DNA of 64,000 nt from assembly GCF_000208865.1 (NCBI RefSeq), contig NC_018393.1, forward strand, positions 992,001-1,056,000, given 5' to 3'. Origin of the DNA: Neospora caninum Liverpool (lineage: Eukaryota > Apicomplexa > Conoidasida > Eucoccidiorida > Sarcocystidae). Numbering within the stretch: the stretch's first letter is position 1; the number at the start of each line of letters is the position of its first letter. A program made the translations under genes and the position numbers. Positions 60,058 through 64,000 of this stretch are shown here, in pieces. The notes under the pieces are model-generated. The model saw only the letters and a list, made by a program, of their open reading frames with translations. It ran no database searches and was not told the DNA's origin.

Positions 60058-63000
60058 GCTCCACTGGAGTCTGGTGACGTGCAGAACAGAGGGGAGGGTG
60101 GGAGCCAGAGACGTTGGGAACAAACGTGCGAAACGAAGAGGTTGCGAAATGCAAGGTTCCGAGACGAGGTGAAGACGCAGAGCCCTAGGTATGGCGTTCT
60201 CTGGCTTTCCGCCCGGAGACGACAACTGGACGACTCCGTGGTTCTCGATCTCGAGTTTTTTTCCGGTTTCCTTCGAGATGGAGACGGGGTCAATGCGTCT
60301 CGTGCACGAATGTATCATTAGACAAGGAGAGAGGGATGCATTTTGTTCCGGGGGGTACCCCTTCCGTGTAACTTTTTAAAGTGTCCACAAGCGCCGACGA
60401 GGTATCAGCTTTTTCCCTTTCACTCTGGGAACCGCTGGAAAGAGGACAGGTGTACGGACCCGCACGAGTCGTTTCCTTATTCGTGTCTCACTCCCCGATG
60501 TTGCTATGGCAAGTCGATTCGGAAGGTTTCTGTGTTTGTGTGCCCAGTGCACAGCGGTTTTGCCGTCTCGCGGCAATGGCGGGACGTGGATGGAGGACGA
60601 ACACGGTGAACGTTTTGAGAAGTTTTTCCCTTGTCGGTTTGCTCCGCGGTATTGGCGTAGATTGGCGCGTACAACGAGGGGCTAGGACGGATGTGAGGCA
60701 GAAAAAAGGTGGTGAGGTACTACGGTGTGCAGGAACCAGAGGAAAACGCTCGTGCGATGATGGTGGTATGCCGGGGTACGTAGACTGGGACGAGTTCTTG
60801 AGAGCCTGTCTGGCAACCAGTGTTGAAAGCGGGTAGCTGACGCAAGACAGAGTCTGTGGAGGCGTTTCCAGCGACACTGACCCGGCGGAGAGCCCCTGCG
60901 CGATGGCTCTCTCCCTTACGCTCCTCGTGTATCACAGCGCGGTTTTATCTCGAAAAAAGATGTGTCGTGTTTTATCGCCCTGCCCTTTCGATGTCCAATG
61001 TAATAACCATGAAACGGCCAGGTTCCATGTGTGTCTTTTTTTCGCCTGTTTCTTTCCCATTGTTCTTTGGACTCTTGCTCTGTGCCGAATAAGCTGTTAG
61101 AGGGAGAGGTACATGGCGGACGAAGTCCCCCCCCCCCCCCCCCGCCGCCCGTGGTCCGGCGTCTACTTTTTCTTCTGCCGGTGTTAAGTCGTCTCTCACC
61201 ACCGGGGAGAACTGGGAGAGATGGACCAGTCAAGCTCAGAAATGAATGGTAAAGACGGTGCTTTCTCCCGTGCTCCTCTTACATTACCTTAAGGGCACGG
61301 CAGAAAATATCAGGTAGTCGCGCACACACGGCGCAAAAAGTATATTTCACTAGATCATCTTTAGCGGCGTGAAATAGTTCGCACGATGGCTGCTGATGAC
61401 AGACGGGAGAAAAGCTCCACGCAAGAACTCTTGGAAGGCCTTCTCTCCGACTGCTTTCACCTTTCTGCACACGTAGAGCATTGAGGGCCGTTTCCTCGGC
61501 AACGTACAGAGCACGCGTCGACATCGCTCATCCAGTCTAGTATCAGGCACATAGGGTCACACAGGAGATAGCGTGGCGCATGCAGCCGTCAAACTGAGCC
61601 TGTCGGTATAGAAGTAGTCTGTCATACGCCACGCCGTGTGCAGTTCTTCCAATCGCCTTCACGCAGCACACGGATTTACAGCACATGCAGCTCGCTGCGC
61701 ATCTGCTTGCCTGGGTGTCTTGCTGTCGAACGAAGTGGTGTGATCTCCCGTTGTCCCGCGTCCCGCAGTGGTGTGCATTTGCCTGTTTCTGCCTCTGTCT
61801 CACCGTCGCCAGTTCACTTCGTGGCTGTCTAGTGGGTTTTCTCTACCGAGTCACGCTGGCCTTCAAGACGCTAACGTGAGACAGGAGAGTTATGTGCAGA
61901 TTTCCCTAGACAAGATGGAGTGAGAGAAAAAAGGCCGGAGAGGACAGGGAGAGACCCTGTCGGCCGGCTTTTCCTTTGTTTCGTTACCAAGCAGCGGCCG
62001 GCAGGGAAAGGCGGTGGAGAGGTGAATAATCAGATGAACTGGTGTGGACACGAAAGCACACAGGATGTAAGCAGATCGAGAGATACGCATGCGTTCACCT
62101 TTGTCAAAATGTCGCACAGTTCGGAGCAAGTACTTCTCCCGTACCACCTGGGTTCTTTAACCCGAGCAGTCGCACTCCCGAACCGGTAAAACATGCCCGA
62201 GGGCGTCGCCCGCACGCCAGCAGCAACGTGTACAGGAAGGTCGGTCGTCTTGCAGTGCACACACAGCTGTAGACTCTTGCAGGAAAAGAAGGTGACGGAG
62301 GACAAACTGCTGACTAAACACTCAGTGCCCCTCTTGGATTACATGCAGGCTCTCACTGACTCTACAGTCTTCGTTGACGTGTACCAGCAAATTTCAGCTA
62401 GGATTCCCCACCATGTGCTTCCCCTGCGGATCCCTTTGTCTCTTGGGGGTTACTGAGGAACTTGCGCTCCCACGGACAGGCAAGGCCACGGAAGTCCGAG
62501 ACGGTCCTTCGCTGTAGAGTCTTTTCGTTTTCTGTAAGAGAAAGACAGTGAGCCTTGGAGACGCGACGAATGTGCCACAAACTTTGTTTTCGCCTTGCAT
62601 TTGTGTGTGTCACTGAGGAAGAGGCAAAGACCTGTTTCCTTCCTCACCCACCGCGCCTGAGAACGCGGAAAGTCTCCATAATCTCGGAGGCCTTCAGTTC
62701 ATGCGGCTCTCCTGCCTACTGAGTTCCCTTTTGACTCCTAGTAAAAGGAATGGCAGGGGTTGCCAAGAACAAGAGGAATAACGGAAGAACGAGAGGCTTC
62801 CTGAAATGACTGCAAAGTGGACAAAGAAGACCAAAGCCGTCAAATCCCTATTTGCTCAACCGCCGCGTTGTTTTAGCTCTCTTCACCTTTCGCCCTCCGC
62901 TGTTCCTTCGAAGCCGCTGCTTTGCCGTATTCCAATCATGCAGACGCCCTGGTTCCCAGGTCAACAAAATCGATCTTTCCTTCGTCTTTCCTGCCGCGGT

Positions 63001-63752
63001 TTTCAAGCAACAAAACCTCGATAATGGAACATCTTTCTTTGTCTCGCCTTTGATGCACGTTCCCCCCTGACTTGCGCCACAAACAGCCGAGGGAAAGTCC
63101 TCGCTCTCTCGCAGGTGCTAGCCGCGCTCCCTCCTTTAAGTGCCCTCCTGTTTTTGTCCCGAACCTGAGTGGAGCGATAAGCGGTGCCATGAACGCATCC
63201 CGCCGGACACTGTTGTTTATCGTTTGTCCCACGCCGCGACACGAGCTAACTCTTCGAGCACGCAGCTTATCTGTGAATATGCGGATCGAGATGGCCCGAC
63301 GGCTAGACCCTGAGCGCCTTTACATCCCTTATAAGCAGAATCAACTCTTCCTTGAGCGACTCCACAAGCACTATCGATAGCGTGAAGCTTATGAAAGCTC
63401 GGCACTTCCGTTGGACTCTCGTCCCGCCTCTCCAGTCATCTGTAGGCTTACACGGCGGTGCTGGCTCGTATCACACCCATTCATCCCACCCAACTCAATT
63501 AGAATTTCGTTCTCCCTTGCTGTTTGACTTGTGACACAATTCGGAGACCACACAGCAAATGAGTGTAGCTGCCGGAATCTGGTAGCCGGCTTCCTCTGCA
63601 CAACTTCTTTTTCGCGTGACGTGTGCCCTGCGCCTCCTCCAGGGGACGGTCCTCCGAGTTTCCACCGACCTGGCCATGCTTTGCTGAGTGACTGGATTGT
63701 CGCGCCTGAGCTCTCTGCTGCTCTCCGGGAGTCGGCGCCACGCACAAGTGGA
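60058..63752. other. Intergenic region near the right edge
   Basis: About 3.7 kb without a convincing gene. The first part is likely the 3' UTR of the 199-aa protein gene. A minus-strand frame starting with ATG at 61524 (STRALYVAEETALNALRVQK then a GTGAAA donor) and a plus frame at 62193..62456 look slightly gene-like, but neither has splice partners or a family. A 17-C run lies at 61127-61143. Confidence 0.45.
61127..61143 (+). repeat. Homopolymer run of 17 C
   Basis: A C run on the plus strand inside the intergenic region. Confidence 0.9.
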
Positions 63753-64000
63753 TCAGAGAATGTACCTACTCTCGGCTTCTGGTTCGGCGTCGCCGACCGC
63801 ATTTGTAGCGCCAGTTAGGAGACCTGCGGTGATGTGCTGGAGGATCTCGTGTGCTTGCTTCCTCATGCTTCGTTGTGTTTCTTGAGTGACGTAATTCGGC
63901 GAGCACTTGATGGTGGCATGCGCTGCCGTGGTAACGGGATTCTGTGGGATGTAGACCACAAACCGTCTTAGGTGTTTGAGGCTCTGCAGCACTTCCACTT
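63753..64000 (-). CDS. Possible terminal exon of a gene cut by the right edge
   Basis: A minus-strand frame is open from the window edge to a stop at 63755-63753 (82 codons). The peptide has balanced composition and a helical look (LKHLRRFVVYIPQNP, QRSMRKQAHEILQHITAGLL), unlike the low-complexity noise frames around it. It ends EPEAESRYIL. I do not recognise the family and no acceptor is visible within the window. A chance frame or an intron read-through remains possible. Confidence 0.35.
   Translation of the reverse strand, partial: VEVLQSLKHLRRFVVYIPQNPVTTAAHATIKCSPNYVTQETQRSMRKQAHEILQHITAGLLTGATNAVGDAEPEAESRYIL

Noticed and set aside
61279..61524. Minus-strand ATG frame with a GTGAAA donor, possible first exon
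   Set aside because: No following exon could be found to the left; isolated evidence only.
62193..62456. Plus-strand 87-codon ATG frame with plausible composition
   Set aside because: No homologous family recognised, no splice partners, overlapping frames on both strands.

Overview
The window reads as nuclear DNA of a coccidian apicomplexan close to Toxoplasma. Genes are intron-rich with GT-AG introns, exons are GC-rich, TA/CATA microsatellites sit in many introns, and the gene set is coccidian: a laforin-type glucan phosphatase, a four-repeat voltage-gated Ca2+ channel and a rhoptry (ROP) kinase-like sequence. The ROP kinase-like locus most resembles ROP18 but carries two in-frame stop codons. 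ROP18 is reported to be a pseudogene in Neospora caninum and intact in T. gondii and Hammondia, so Neospora caninum is the best guess (inference from remembered literature, not a database search).

Layout. 0.46-3.8 kb (minus): a TauE/SafE-family membrane transporter, probably running off the left edge. 7.3-9.9 kb (minus): laforin, four exons, 524 aa, with a CBM20 domain and a dual-specificity phosphatase. 14.7-16.1 kb (plus): a single-exon 482-aa multi-pass membrane protein of unknown function with weak CREST-like residues. 22.4-30.1 kb (plus): a two-exon, 2292-aa Ca2+ channel alpha1-like protein with four repeats and an EEEE selectivity filter. 33.1-34.7 kb (minus): the ROP18-like pseudogene. 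37.2-44.7 kb (minus): CLPTM1, 14 exons, 815 aa. 49.3-54.9 kb (plus): PRP6, the U5/tri-snRNP splicing factor, seven exons, 1019 aa, with two phase-compatible extra 3' exons up to 56.2 kb. 58.3-60.1 kb (plus): a 199-aa secreted acidic protein, three exons. 63.75-64.0 kb (minus): a possible terminal exon cut by the right edge. Between these lie large gene-poor gaps, notably 16.1-22.4, 30.1-33.1 and 34.7-37.2 kb around the channel and the ROP18 relic.

The genes do not form one pathway. Laforin acts in amylopectin turnover, the channel in Ca2+ entry, TauE/SafE in anion (sulfonate/sulfite-type) transport, CLPTM1 in ER/Golgi membrane biology and PRP6 in splicing. I built the exon models by hand: every internal intron of laforin, the channel, CLPTM1, PRP6 and the 199-aa protein has GT-AG ends and keeps reading phase. 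The most interesting locus is the ROP18 relic, whose kinase region is largely conserved between a few clear lesions. I did not find convincing tRNAs, rRNAs, transposons or CRISPR arrays.
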